Source: Isotricha intestinalis
Taxonomy: Eukaryota > Ciliophora > Litostomatea > Vestibuliferida > Isotrichidae
Length of the DNA stretch: 56,815 nucleotides
Assembly: GCA_023807065.1 (NCBI GenBank)
Contig: JAJJLU010003543.1
Span: 1 to 56,815, forward strand
Reading direction: 5' to 3'
Positions 39,301-50,090 of the stretch are shown here, piece by piece; within the stretch, counting starts at the first letter, position 1, and every line of letters starts with the position of its first letter. The notes beneath the pieces are model-generated. The model was not told the DNA's origin. It did no database searches and saw nothing but the letters and a program-made list of their open reading frames with translations. A program made the translations under genes and the position numbers.

Positions 39301-42300
39301 AAATTGGTGTTATTTGTAAAATATTTAATGAATTATTATTTGAAATCAAATTTTTTCTAATAATTTCAATAAATTCAACAAATATATCAAAAACATTTTT
39401 AGTTTCTTTTCTCATATCTTTAATATTTTTAAAATAAAGCATTTTTAATAAATAAATTATGTTTTGATTATAATTTTCAATTTCTTGTTCTGTAAATTGT
39501 TTATATTTCGATGATAAAAATGATTTATCATTTAGATTGAGTTGACTACATAAAACTAAAGAAGAAAGTAAAATAATAATTTGATAGTCTTCAAAATTTA
39601 ATTGATTAAAATTTCTATAAATATAATTAGCAAAAAATTCAATAACTTTAGGATCAAAAATTTTAGTTGGAAATTTATGTTCTTTTATAATTTCATTTGT
39701 AAGTAAATAATTTCCATTTGAATCAATAATATATCTTTCAAAAAATAATTTAACAGAAGATTTAATATCTGATAAAGGAAATTGAAAATTATTTTTATCA
39801 AAAAAATTTTTAAACTCTTTCATAAAATCATTATATATACCATCAATTTGTTTCATAGCATTATTTTCTTTTTTTTTGGGATTATATGTTATTAAAATAT
39901 CATTAATAACTTCATTAAAAAATTTTCCATAAGTTGTAAAAACTAAATCCAAAGAAAAAATTTTATTATTTAATAATTCTTTATTTTCATTTAACTCAAA
40001 ATGATGAGCGTCAAATAATATATCATTTAAATATTTAATTGGTTCTTTTTGTAATAAAAATCCAAAATTTTGATATATTATTTCTAAAAAGAATATATTA
40101 TTTTTATGTAAAATATTACTTAATTTCTCTTCTTTAGTAGAGTTTCCTAGAATTATATTCGTAAAAAAAGCAATTTTTATTAATTCATTATGAAGAACTA
40201 TATTATTTTTTTTTATTAAATTATAATGTATTTCAAATTTAAAGTCATTTATAATTTTAATAACTCCAAAAATAAAATCATCATCATATTCTTTTAAAGG
40301 ATTTATGATATTGATTTCTCCTATTTTTTTTTCATCAACTAATCCAATGAATATTAATTTAAAAACTAAATTTAACCATTCATAAAATAATTTATTATAT
40401 ATTTTTAAAGGTTTTTCTAAAATTAAATTTTTTGCTTCTTCAATATATTCTTTTGGAAATTCATTGATTGAATAATTAAATATTAAATATTTTGTTAAAT
40501 TTTCACTTCTATAATTTTCAAATTCTTTTGGAAAATTTTGAGTTAAATTTTGAATAAAGTGAAATAAATCTAATTGTCTTTTAAATCTATTTTCTTTAGA
40601 TAAAAAAGAAATAATTATTTCATCTAAATTATTCTGAATAATATTTTTAAATATTTTATCATCTTTATTTTTATCATTTATAAATAAGAATATTAAATCT
40701 ATTATTTTAGGATTTATTTTTTTCTTATATATTAATTTCAATAATAAAGGAAGACATTCATCTTTTAAACGAGTTCTTATATAAATTTCTTTTAAAAACT
40801 CATACATTTTATTTGTTATTTCTTCATGTTCATTTATGTTTTCAAATATTTCAAAACATGTCCAATTATTATTTAATAGTGAAAAAAATGTATTTTCTTT
40901 TTTTTTTTTTTTATCTGAATTTCTAATATCATATTTATTTAGTAATATTAATATATTATCAAAAAATTTGTCTTTATTTTTTATATTGAATTTTTTTATT
41001 ATATTAAAATTAAAAAATAGAAAATTAAAAAAATAGTGTTTTTCTTTCTCTTTATCAATTAATTCATCAGATAACTTAATCATAAAATCAATAAATAAAC
41101 TTTTTTCAATTATTTCAGAATCTAAATTTTCAATAAATAAACTAATAAATTTATAAAATTTACTTTCAAAGATAAGATCAGAATTTTTTTTTGATTTTTG
41201 TATTACAGAAATAATATTTAATAACTTATTAAATATTTTAATTTGGATTTCTTGATTATTTTTATTATTTTTATTAAAAGAATAAAGAAATTCAAAAAGA
41301 ACAATAATAGGATAAATTCCTCCTATCATATAAATATTTTTAATATGATTATTATAATTACAAATATAATTTTGATATAAATTATTTTCTGGTTTATATA
41401 AATAAGCTTTAAAATTATTAATTGGATCAATTATTTCAAATGAAATTTCATTAAATAAATAAGGAGAAAATATGAAATTGAATTTATTTTTTACTATATT
41501 ACTATCATTAAATTTGTTGAAAACCTTATTTAAACAATCTTTTGTTATTTTATCATTTGAAGATAAAATATAAGATATTTTTCCTTTAAAATTTTTAAAA
41601 AATGATATTGAAGAAATAACTTTTTTTCCATTATAAACTTCTGATTTTATTTCACTTTCATTTTTAATGTTTTCTAAATTAATTTTATAACTTTTCTTAT
41701 CATTTTCTTTTATAACTTCAAAATATAATTTTATGTTAATCCATTCTTTTAATTCAATATTAATTTTTAAATTTTCATAAATTTTTTCATTATAAAAAAC
41801 ATTAATATTATTATCTTCTAATTTTATAATTAAATTATTTAAAGAATCAAAAGTAATATCTACTAAATTAGTATTTTTATTTTTTGAATATTCATCAATA
41901 TAAAAAGAAAAACAAATTGAAAAATTATCTTTTATTAATAATTTATTTTCTCTATTAATAGTAGTTGTTATTTCACTTAATAATGAATCAAAAAAAAAAA
42001 AATATTTTTTTGGAATAAATTTCTTGATTATAATATCTTCACCATAAAATAATGAAAGAATTTCTAAATAATTTAATAATTTATTTTCATCTAAAGTTTT
42101 TTCTAAATGTTCTTTACCTATTTTTTCATAAATATAATCTAAATATTCTTTTTCTATTTTTGTGTTTTCAATAAAATATTTTAACAATTCTTTTGATATT
42201 TCTTTTAAATTTTCATTATATAAATAAAAGTCAATTACTATTTTTATTAAATTTATTCTATTAATTTGGCATGAAGGAGATGAAATAAATATCAAAGCAA

Positions 42301-42508
42301 TATCATTAATATTATAAAAAATATTCTTTAAATCATCTAATAATTGTTTTTTAATATCATCTTTTATTTCTTTATTTTGTAAAAGTTTTAATAAGTTTAC
42401 TATATTTAAATCTGCATTTTCTTTAAATTTTATTTCTTTTAAATTAATATACTCAATAATATCTTCAATTTTTATTGAAATATTCTCCTGGCTTTTAATA
42501 TTTTCCAT
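36398..42508 (-). CDS. BEACH-WD40 protein (neurobeachin/LYST/LvsA type)
   Basis: This 2036-residue vesicle-trafficking scaffold has about 1250 residues of helical repeats with a concanavalin-like stretch (about 170-330), as in other BEACH proteins. A PH-like domain (about 1270-1370) leads into the BEACH domain (about 1390-1720), recognised by LEYLMWINILGNRSLRDIHQ followed by YPFYPW, then SNSAYISHYLTKILPFS, LREIIPEFFYLPEMF and WIDLYFGIYSNGIEAQ. The C-terminus has WD40-like blades (about 1840-2036). Members regulate lysosome-related organelles, contractile vacuole function or receptor traffic. The length is below that of the largest members, but the order is complete. Assignment to a subclass is not possible by eye. 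Confidence 0.85.
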   Translation of the reverse strand: MENIKSQENISIKIEDIIEYINLKEIKFKENADLNIVNLLKLLQNKEIKDDIKKQLLDDLKNIFYNINDIALIFISSPSCQINRINLIKIVIDFYLYNENLKEISKELLKYFIENTKIEKEYLDYIYEKIGKEHLEKTLDENKLLNYLEILSLFYGEDIIIKKFIPKKYFFFFDSLLSEITTTINRENKLLIKDNFSICFSFYIDEYSKNKNTNLVDITFDSLNNLIIKLEDNNINVFYNEKIYENLKINIELKEWINIKLYFEVIKENDKKSYKINLENIKNESEIKSEVYNGKKVISSISFFKNFKGKISYILSSNDKITKDCLNKVFNKFNDSNIVKNKFNFIFSPYLFNEISFEIIDPINNFKAYLYKPENNLYQNYICNYNNHIKNIYMIGGIYPIIVLFEFLYSFNKNNKNNQEIQIKIFNKLLNIISVIQKSKKNSDLIFESKFYKFISLFIENLDSEIIEKSLFIDFMIKLSDELIDKEKEKHYFFNFLFFNFNIIKKFNIKNKDKFFDNILILLNKYDIRNSDKKKKKENTFFSLLNNNWTCFEIFENINEHEEITNKMYEFLKEIYIRTRLKDECLPLLLKLIYKKKINPKIIDLIFLFINDKNKDDKIFKNIIQNNLDEIIISFLSKENRFKRQLDLFHFIQNLTQNFPKEFENYRSENLTKYLIFNYSINEFPKEYIEEAKNLILEKPLKIYNKLFYEWLNLVFKLIFIGLVDEKKIGEINIINPLKEYDDDFIFGVIKIINDFKFEIHYNLIKKNNIVLHNELIKIAFFTNIILGNSTKEEKLSNILHKNNIFFLEIIYQNFGFLLQKEPIKYLNDILFDAHHFELNENKELLNNKIFSLDLVFTTYGKFFNEVINDILITYNPKKKENNAMKQIDGIYNDFMKEFKNFFDKNNFQFPLSDIKSSVKLFFERYIIDSNGNYLLTNEIIKEHKFPTKIFDPKVIEFFANYIYRNFNQLNFEDYQIIILLSSLVLCSQLNLNDKSFLSSKYKQFTEQEIENYNQNIIYLLKMLYFKNIKDMRKETKNVFDIFVEFIEIIRKNLISNNNSLNILQITPIYKMNTFIQNNTPISLLFCENDNLQVESIVMSLLKKDKKEMYIKIKEVNKINKTFSEEFEETKDFQKLFIKNLKYNIDSFSKIKLYKKLKYELFTWNGSYSNKNLFYNFSPNNNLKLNLKKSNHLTKEKTSPLLIPMIYLSDLDNYYNQKYFNDDIKKFYLIDLPKFNFNHFNIKSLPDNYYKCCLLTISCHYKGIISFEKDYFYFIEYDFNSKQCYGSLIKKNNTFKYKKIKFKEILFYLERRYYDQSNSIEFYTNNNKSYYFIFELSNDKEIILNILSKLNIKKPEIKEIQNYWIDLKISNLEYLMWINILGNRSLRDIHQYPFYPWLITNYIVSEKKPEEEKITSAIFDEIKTNLILTSKRDLSLPLGLMELNKKGKMRKNSYIYQFVSSIYSVSDYLNDLNTKKKFEKLSEEYFSTTNVDLKEEMNNYEGYTSTNYKEIINAIKKYKINKQNTLDYNKFKIDYDVYEKIKDCNDIELINFPNSFGSHFSNSAYISHYLTKILPFSLTSIKIQGENFDSPDRLFNNLEKSFNSVISEKSDLREIIPEFFYLPEMFININNLNLGKLQDFQNYNEIKIEESSLRRSTLYLTKKFYDNEINVKNTFLPFWCKNNPYLFTSLYRSILEDENIEINSWIDLYFGIYSNGIEAQNILNLYSRYCYQGSIEHELRKKKYNESDIESLKKLIELGINPIQIFFNKSPIKKKDPDDNINKLKINYYSIINSYSLNQNIDSIELLYYILQLENDISLKLKLNLKNGFFLYSGYLNGLSYLLNINQSNYQLLYANTNKFKSLPDHSRITACSFYEKENNNLIYLGSEKGSILVYDETKINRNRYKLIKMIHPHSKQINYIHINSNLNMLIDCSNDGYVNLYTLPYLKIVRSIYSMNVINKVFLSSSPLPSFIVFSNNNELISYSINGYQISNYFIENDFDEPMILKGNNFEDYLIYKQKNYFQITAIKLPYLTEI

Positions 42509-42844
42509 ATTTTTATATATACATAATTGTAAAAGAATAGATTAAAATAATTAAAATTAAAGTTTATTATTTTTATCTAATTAAATTAACATTCAAACAT
42601 TTAAATAAAAAAAAATGGATTAAAATATTTGATTACAATTAATTTAATAAAGCATTTAATCCCTATTTTTATTTAGTAAATGAAAAAAATAACTCTCTTT
42701 TTATTCTCACTATTTTTTAAAATTAATAAAAACATCACTTCCATAAATTAAATTAAACAAGTATAAGATTATTTAAAAAATAAAAAATTTAAAACAAAAA
42801 AAATAAATCTATTAATAAATATATCAAAAAAATAAAAAAAATAA
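42509..42844. promoter_or_regulatory. Divergent promoter of BEACH and deubiquitinase genes
   Basis: 336 bp separate the two large head-to-head genes. The part next to the deubiquitinase start is extremely A-rich. No motif was assigned. Confidence 0.35.
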
Positions 42845-45800
42845 ATGTCACAAAACCAAGAATCAAATAATGAAGAATTAGTCATTCCAACCAATCCAGT
42901 AAATTCATCAAATGATTTCCCACCACCACCAAATCAATTAGATGCTTTAAAAAACGATGTATCAAATATAAGACATGAAGAAAATGAAAAAAGTGAAATT
43001 TTACAAAAAATGGAATCTTTAAAAGAATCAATATATTTATCTTGGTTAAAAGATTTAGATAAAGTAAATGAAATAATTGAATGTCATACTTTTCTTCAAG
43101 AAATTATATCTAAATGTAATTCAATAGAAGATATTGAAAATTATTTTAATAATAATAAAGATTTTGATTATTTTTTGAATCATTTTTCAAAAAATGTAAT
43201 TGAAATACTTTTAAGACAAAATATTATTTATGGAGAAAATGGAGAAGAAAAAGCTTTTGAAGTTCTTTTAGATTATATAAATATATTTATCAAATATATT
43301 TTAAATCCAAAAGATAAATATTTATATAAATTAAATCCTTTATTAGAATATATTAAAGAGATTTTTGATGATTCAAAATATTTTTATAAACAATATCACA
43401 TAAAAGAAAAAAACCCAAATTCCAAAAAATATATTTCTTACCAAAAATATAATGAATTATTCCTAAAAAAAAAAAATGAAATTAACATAGATGATTTAAA
43501 AGAAGGAGATGAATTAGATGTTTTAATTTTAAGTAAAGAAAGATATTATAGAAATGTATGGTCAAGAGGAAAAATACTTTCTAAAAATGAAAATGAATTT
43601 TCAGTTTCTGTTTTAAATTATCAAGAACCAATTACTTATTCTAATTTTTCTTTTGAATATGCTTTAAAAGGAACAAAAACTTTAGATTGGGATTGGAGAA
43701 TAAATTTAAAAGAAGGAGAAATAATAGATTGTTATGAAAGAAGAAAAATTTATCCAGGAACAATAATGAAAAGAATTGAAGAAGAGAATAAATTAGAATA
43801 TAAAATTTCTTTTAGAATATTTTTAGATTCTATTGATATAAATGATTTAGAGAAATATAAAGTCTTTTGGCCTGGAAAGAATATTGAAGAAGAAAATGAT
43901 AGAAAATATTTAGGGGATAATTGCTTTGATGAAACAATATTATTTACTAGTAAAAGATTATTTCCTAAAGATACTAAATTAACTTCTAATGAATGTGATT
44001 TTGAAGAATTTGATGATTCTTCTTATTATATTGATAATCAAGTAGAAAATTATTATAGTAATGGAAAAAAAACTATTACTATTGGAAGAGAAAATAATTA
44101 TCAATATTATTTTAATTGTTTATTAAATGAATTCGGTAATTTAAATGGTTTTGATATAATGTTAAATTTTATTAATCAATATAAAAATGAAGATAATAAA
44201 AATAATAATGATAATGGGATTTCTAATAATCATTGTGATCATAGTATTGTAATTATGCTTATTTTTTCTATTTTTAAAATTGCTCTTCCTTTTTTATATA
44301 AACCTCTTTTTGTTGAATATTCAGAAAAATTATCAAAAACTATTTTCGAATATGTGAAAAATTTATCTAATAATGATTTAAGAAATATGAAAAAAGAAAC
44401 AATAGATTTAATGATTGAGATTTTAAAACAACCTTCAAAATCAGTTTCTAAAAGAAATGATAATAATAATTATTTAATAGAAACATTTTCATTGAATTTT
44501 GCAATAAAAATGTTAAAGACAGAATATTTAGATAAGAGAACAAGTGCAATAAAATCAATAAGTGATATAATTAAAATACATAAATATAATGATGAATTTA
44601 AACAAAAATTAATTGAATTAATTAAAGATAATAATATTATATATGAAATTTATGGTCCAAATAGTCATATTCAATTAGTTAGAAATAGTAAAGAATTAAT
44701 TGAAATTTTATTAACTAATAATAAACTTTCAGAAGATGAATTATCTTTAATTTGGAATGCTACAAAAACTGGAGATTTAGATGAAAAAAAAACTATAATT
44801 AAAATATTAAATGAAATTCTTTCTTCTAGTTTTAATTACAATGACTCTAATCTTGGATTAATGATTACTAAAATTTTAAATTCTATGATGAAAGAAAATT
44901 CAATTAGTAATGATATTAGTGAAGAAGAAATAGAATTAATTTTTAGCTTAATTAATAAATTAAATGATGAAAGCGATATTGAAAAATATTTTAATTATTT
45001 TATTGAATTTATTAAAGATAATAATCAAAATAATAATATTAAAAATATTATAGTTCAAATATATATTCTTTCAAAGAAAAATGATAAATTAAAAACAAAT
45101 TTAATAAAACAAGCTCTTGAATTTATAAAAGATGAAAAATATATTCAAATAGGTTATGATATAATCACAATATTTTTAGATACATCAGATATTTCAATGG
45201 ATTTTGATTTAAATACTTTATTATTAGAAGATGACATTCTTTTAAATTTATATAAAAATACTTTTGATGAGTATTATTCTAATAAAGAAAAAATAAATAA
45301 AAATCTTCATGAAAATAATATAAAAAGTAGAATTGAATTTCTCAATATTTTAATAAAAAATAAAATATGGGATGTTGAAAAAGAATCACCGATTGATTTC
45401 GTATATAAAAATTTAGTGTTAAATAAATATGATAATAATGATGAAAAAATATTTTATAATTGGTTAAAAAAATTAATGAAAGAAAAAAAATCAGAAGGAA
45501 TAGAAGAAAAAATATTTAAATTATTTACTGAAAATGATACAAATAATAATTTATCAATTGAAGGTTTTGAAACTTTTTTAAGTGTATTTTTAGAAATAAA
45601 TGAAAATGAAGGAAAAATAATGAGAGATGAGAAAAATAAAGAAATACAATTAAGAGAATCAAATCCAAAAAATTTAAAAGGTTTTCCTGAATTAAAAAAA
45701 ATAATTTTTGAAAATAATAATAATGAAATAATAAAAAGAGGAATAGATTTATTAAATAATTTATATATGTCAAACACTCAAAATTTAGTAGATTTATGTA

Positions 45801-48800
45801 TTGAAGAAATAAAAAACTCAAATAATAATTTAGATATAATAAATAAATGTATATCAATATTATCAGATTTAATGTATTTAAATGAAGAAAAAGGAATAGG
45901 AGATGTAATCCCACATTTATCATTAATAAAGGGAACTCCTATTACTGTAAAATTTCAAATAGATTTACCTTATAATATTAATAATCAATATAAGGAAATA
46001 AAAACATATTCAAATTCCACATTTTTTTCCTTAAAGAACCAATTAACCCAATTAATAAATTATCATTATGATTTCATGAAATTTGAATTAATAAATAACA
46101 ATGAAAACAATGATAAAAGCAAAAATAATAATAAGCTTAAAGATAATATTTCATTAAATAATAATAATCTTATTAATAATAATAATATTGAAATTTCCAA
46201 AACACAAAAAATTGAATTAACTCCACATGACAATGGTAAAACAATATCATCTTTAAACATAACTTCATCATCTTTAATTAATGTAACATCAAATAATAAA
46301 GAAAAGGAAATAAAAGATATAGAAATATTAGATTCAAACAATAATGTAACACCAGAAACAATAAAAATATTTGATGAATGGTTTAACAAATATTCAACAA
46401 ATGATAAAATGGATGCTTTAAATTTATCTTATTTTGTAAGAGATGTAACAAATACAAAAGAAGATGTTTCAGTAGAAGATATAAGAGTTAAAAATTTAAT
46501 GAATGAAAAAGATGGAAATCATGATGGATTAATAGAAAGAGAAGAATTTATAAATTGGTATGTTACTGCTGCAATTAATAAACCTAAATTAGTTTTAGAA
46601 AATATTAAAGCTATGGGTTATAGAGGTGATTTACAAAAAATGTCTGTTGGGTTTTTTGATGAAAATAAAGGAAGAGATAATATGCTTAGATTTATTTTAG
46701 GAAATAATAATGAATTTATTCATGTTTTATTTAATGGAATGAATTTAAATAAAAATAATATTTTTATTTTTAATTTCGTTACTTCTCTTTGTACTAATAA
46801 TTATATTAGAAATTTTGTTTACTCTTTTAATAATGAGAAATGTAAATTTTTTGAAGATGATTTGGTTAAAAGTAATATATATTATTTTTCTTATATTTGC
46901 TTTATTGTTGAATATTTTATTGAAAATGCTAATGATAATGATGATTTTAAAAATTGGATAAAGAAATTTATTGAAGAAAATGGATATAAATATTTTATTG
47001 ATGTTTTTATCAATGAATTAAAAATAATATCGAGTGAAAGTAATTGTAAAGATAATATCCATTTTATTTGCTTTGGTTTATTGATTAAAATTATTAAAAC
47101 AATTTATTTATGTTCTATTGAAAGTAATTTTGAAAATGAAGAATTTAATAAGTTTTTAATTAAAGAAAATTTAGTGGAAAAAATAAATGAGAATTTTAAT
47201 AATAAAGAAATGTTCTTTTCTTTAATGAATGTAATTGATAATTGTATTAATCAAAAATGGGAAAATAACATTATTAATGAAATAATTCAATTAATCACTT
47301 ATTTAATTCCTAATATTGAAGATAGTTCTAATAATGATAAATTAATTGATTTAATATTTAATGGATTAAAAAGTGAAAATGAAGATACTAGAAAAAGTTT
47401 TGAAGATGCTTTAATAAGAATGAGTAAAATATTAATATCAAAAGAAAAATTTGATATTGTTTCTAAAATATTTGAAAAAATGTTAAATATTTTCCTTCAA
47501 AAAGATAATCAGATTTATACTATTAAAAATAATTTTTGTGATTGTTTTACTTATTTATTATATCTTTATAATGAAAATAAAGAAAAATTCAAATTAAATA
47601 TTGATTTTAATATTGATTCATTTGGAGAAAAAATAAGAAACGAAATAAATGATGATTTAACTATTAATTTTAAAAACCCTAAATCATCAAATGAAAAATT
47701 GGGAAATAATTTAATAATATTATCTAAATTAATAGAAATAAGTGATTCAATAAAAAAAGAAATAAATGAAAAAAGTGATTTATTCACTAATATATTAAAA
47801 AAAATAATATTTTATTCAGAAGATGAAGAAGAAGAAAAAAAAGATTCTAATTTAATAGAAATATTAACAGATAAAATAGAAGATATTGAAAAAAGTGAAA
47901 ATGAAAAAAAAATAGAATTTATAAACTTAGATAAAATACAAAATTTCAAAAGTAGAAATTTATCATCAAATATAACAATATTAAACTCTTCTTATAATTT
48001 AATATCAATTCTTTTAAAAAACAATCTAAAAAACTTTTTAACATATTTAAATTATCAGAAAGAATTATCAAAAAAAAATAATTCAAATTCTGAAATAGAA
48101 ACTTCAAAAAAATATAATAATCAATATGAAAGAAAAAAATTAGGTTATGTAGGTTTAAAAAATTTAGGTTGTATATGTTATATGAATAGTACAATGCAAC
48201 AATTTTATATGATACCAACTTTAAGATATACAGTATTAAAATTAAATGATAATAAAAAAATAAATTATGTATATCCAGAAAAAATGAAATCAAAGAATAA
48301 AATAGATGATAATATGTTTCATCAATTACAAAAATTATTTTCATATTTATTATTATCTGAAAAAGTAGATTATAATCCTTTTGGATTTACATATTCATTT
48401 AAAGACTTTGATGGAAATCCTACTAAATTATTTGAACAAAAAGATACTCAAGAATTTTTAGCAATATTTTTAGATAGATTAGAACAAAGTTCCAAATTAT
48501 CTGAATATAAACATATGATTAGTAACATATTTGGAGGTAAAAATTGTTCTTTAATTACTTGTTTACAATGCGGTTATGTTTCTTATAAATATGAACCTTC
48601 TGTTTTTCTGAGTTTAGAAGTTAAAAATATGAAAAATTTAAATGAATCTTTAGATAAATATATTAATGAAGAATTTATTGATGGTTATGAATGTGATGGA
48701 TGTAAAAAAAGATGTAGAATTTCAAAAAGAAATACTTTAAGTTTATTACCTAATGTTTGTATTATTCATTTACAAAGATTATATTATAATTGGGAAATTG

Positions 48801-49996
48801 ATCATAATGAAAAGATAAATAGTAGATTACAATTTCCAAAAGAAATAAACTTAAAAAACTATACTCTTGAAAATATATTAAAAGATAAAGAAAATAAAAG
48901 TGAAGATATATATTTTAAAAGTGATGAATATTATAATTATTATTTAGTTGGAATTGTAGTTCATTTAGGTTCTGCTGATTCAGGACATTATTATTCATAT
49001 ATTAATACAATAAGAGATGGAAAAGGAAATTTAAGTGATTTTAAACCTAATGATGATGATTGTTTAAATTCATGGTTGGAATTTAATGATAGTTCCATTT
49101 CTAAATTTGATATTTCTCATTTGGAAGAAGAAACTTTTGGTGGAAGTTATGATAATAATAATGATAATGATAATAGAAATGTAGGTATGCTTAATGGAAG
49201 AATGCTTAATTGGGGAAGAGAAAAATGTAAGAATGCTTATTTATTAATTTATGAAAGATTAGTGAAAAGCCCTAACATGATTACTATTATAAATGATGAT
49301 AATATTGATAAAAGTAATTTAATTGAAATTAAAGAAAATGAAGAAAATAAAGTTTTAAAAGAATATGATTTAATGAGGTTTTATAATAAAGATAATTTAA
49401 ATGAATATAATAATAAATGTGAAGAATTGTATAAAAAAGTTTTTTACAATGTTAAAAATAATGAATATTTTAAATTTGAACCTTTTTATAATTACAATAA
49501 TAGTAGATTTGTCCCTAAAATATATTTTGATGAAATAATGAATGATAATAAAAATTTTGAAAAAATAAAAAATATTTCTGAAAGTCAATTTACTAATTTT
49601 AATAATAATATTATTGATTTACTTGAAGAAGCATCAATAAATAATATTGAAGAAATAAATTCTGAAAATGCAGATATTATAATAAATGTATTTTTAACTT
49701 TTATCGTTAGCAATATTTCAAATAAAAATAATAGAGAATATTTAACAAACGGATGTAAAAAATTAATTAATTTAATAGAAAAGAAAAAAGAATTATTCAA
49801 AGATACTATGTTACATTTCTTAAAAGAAAATACTGAAAAAATTAAATTATTATTAAAATATGAAAGTAATGATGTTGTTAAAGAAATTAATGATTTACAA
49901 GAAAAAATAAATTTAATTTATGAAATTGTTCCTGAAAAAAATAATGAAGAAGAAGGAACTGAACTACCTTCAATAAATGAAAATAATAATATTTAA
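42845..49996 (+). CDS. Giant ubiquitin-specific protease, USP9X/USP34-like
   Basis: This 2383-residue cysteine deubiquitinase has its USP catalytic domain at about 1765-2145. The Cys box GLKNLGCICYMNSTMQQFYM holds the nucleophile Cys1778. The His box GIVVHLGSADSGHYYSYI holds His2048. Asn2081/Asp2082 lie in WLEFNDSS. A zinc ribbon of two C-x2-C pairs (CLQC, CDGC) lies in the fingers. The cysteine box has Cys-Ile where most USPs have Asn-Thr; USP9X has Ala-Thr, so the oxyanion position is variable in this group. The long N-terminus is helical-repeat-like, as in USP9X, with a Tudor-like beta segment near 220-340, a ubiquitin-like domain near 1035-1155 and an EF-hand loop at about 1223-1234 (DGNHDGLIEREE). 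It probably acts on several substrates in trafficking and signalling. The EF-hand is unusual for the group. Confidence 0.88.
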   Translation: MSQNQESNNEELVIPTNPVNSSNDFPPPPNQLDALKNDVSNIRHEENEKSEILQKMESLKESIYLSWLKDLDKVNEIIECHTFLQEIISKCNSIEDIENYFNNNKDFDYFLNHFSKNVIEILLRQNIIYGENGEEKAFEVLLDYINIFIKYILNPKDKYLYKLNPLLEYIKEIFDDSKYFYKQYHIKEKNPNSKKYISYQKYNELFLKKKNEINIDDLKEGDELDVLILSKERYYRNVWSRGKILSKNENEFSVSVLNYQEPITYSNFSFEYALKGTKTLDWDWRINLKEGEIIDCYERRKIYPGTIMKRIEEENKLEYKISFRIFLDSIDINDLEKYKVFWPGKNIEEENDRKYLGDNCFDETILFTSKRLFPKDTKLTSNECDFEEFDDSSYYIDNQVENYYSNGKKTITIGRENNYQYYFNCLLNEFGNLNGFDIMLNFINQYKNEDNKNNNDNGISNNHCDHSIVIMLIFSIFKIALPFLYKPLFVEYSEKLSKTIFEYVKNLSNNDLRNMKKETIDLMIEILKQPSKSVSKRNDNNNYLIETFSLNFAIKMLKTEYLDKRTSAIKSISDIIKIHKYNDEFKQKLIELIKDNNIIYEIYGPNSHIQLVRNSKELIEILLTNNKLSEDELSLIWNATKTGDLDEKKTIIKILNEILSSSFNYNDSNLGLMITKILNSMMKENSISNDISEEEIELIFSLINKLNDESDIEKYFNYFIEFIKDNNQNNNIKNIIVQIYILSKKNDKLKTNLIKQALEFIKDEKYIQIGYDIITIFLDTSDISMDFDLNTLLLEDDILLNLYKNTFDEYYSNKEKINKNLHENNIKSRIEFLNILIKNKIWDVEKESPIDFVYKNLVLNKYDNNDEKIFYNWLKKLMKEKKSEGIEEKIFKLFTENDTNNNLSIEGFETFLSVFLEINENEGKIMRDEKNKEIQLRESNPKNLKGFPELKKIIFENNNNEIIKRGIDLLNNLYMSNTQNLVDLCIEEIKNSNNNLDIINKCISILSDLMYLNEEKGIGDVIPHLSLIKGTPITVKFQIDLPYNINNQYKEIKTYSNSTFFSLKNQLTQLINYHYDFMKFELINNNENNDKSKNNNKLKDNISLNNNNLINNNNIEISKTQKIELTPHDNGKTISSLNITSSSLINVTSNNKEKEIKDIEILDSNNNVTPETIKIFDEWFNKYSTNDKMDALNLSYFVRDVTNTKEDVSVEDIRVKNLMNEKDGNHDGLIEREEFINWYVTAAINKPKLVLENIKAMGYRGDLQKMSVGFFDENKGRDNMLRFILGNNNEFIHVLFNGMNLNKNNIFIFNFVTSLCTNNYIRNFVYSFNNEKCKFFEDDLVKSNIYYFSYICFIVEYFIENANDNDDFKNWIKKFIEENGYKYFIDVFINELKIISSESNCKDNIHFICFGLLIKIIKTIYLCSIESNFENEEFNKFLIKENLVEKINENFNNKEMFFSLMNVIDNCINQKWENNIINEIIQLITYLIPNIEDSSNNDKLIDLIFNGLKSENEDTRKSFEDALIRMSKILISKEKFDIVSKIFEKMLNIFLQKDNQIYTIKNNFCDCFTYLLYLYNENKEKFKLNIDFNIDSFGEKIRNEINDDLTINFKNPKSSNEKLGNNLIILSKLIEISDSIKKEINEKSDLFTNILKKIIFYSEDEEEEKKDSNLIEILTDKIEDIEKSENEKKIEFINLDKIQNFKSRNLSSNITILNSSYNLISILLKNNLKNFLTYLNYQKELSKKNNSNSEIETSKKYNNQYERKKLGYVGLKNLGCICYMNSTMQQFYMIPTLRYTVLKLNDNKKINYVYPEKMKSKNKIDDNMFHQLQKLFSYLLLSEKVDYNPFGFTYSFKDFDGNPTKLFEQKDTQEFLAIFLDRLEQSSKLSEYKHMISNIFGGKNCSLITCLQCGYVSYKYEPSVFLSLEVKNMKNLNESLDKYINEEFIDGYECDGCKKRCRISKRNTLSLLPNVCIIHLQRLYYNWEIDHNEKINSRLQFPKEINLKNYTLENILKDKENKSEDIYFKSDEYYNYYLVGIVVHLGSADSGHYYSYINTIRDGKGNLSDFKPNDDDCLNSWLEFNDSSISKFDISHLEEETFGGSYDNNNDNDNRNVGMLNGRMLNWGREKCKNAYLLIYERLVKSPNMITIINDDNIDKSNLIEIKENEENKVLKEYDLMRFYNKDNLNEYNNKCEELYKKVFYNVKNNEYFKFEPFYNYNNSRFVPKIYFDEIMNDNKNFEKIKNISESQFTNFNNNIIDLLEEASINNIEEINSENADIIINVFLTFIVSNISNKNNREYLTNGCKKLINLIEKKKELFKDTMLHFLKENTEKIKLLLKYESNDVVKEINDLQEKINLIYEIVPEKNNEEEGTELPSINENNNI

Positions 49997-50090
49997 TTAC
50001 ATTATTAATTTAATAAGTGAAATTAAATTAATTTAAATTCATTATAATCCTTTTTTATTATAACAAATAATTTTAATTTAGTTATATTAT
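49997..50090. terminator. Short convergent 3' interval
   Basis: 94 bp between the stops of the deubiquitinase and the B-box coiled-coil gene, AT-rich, no distinct signal. Confidence 0.3.
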
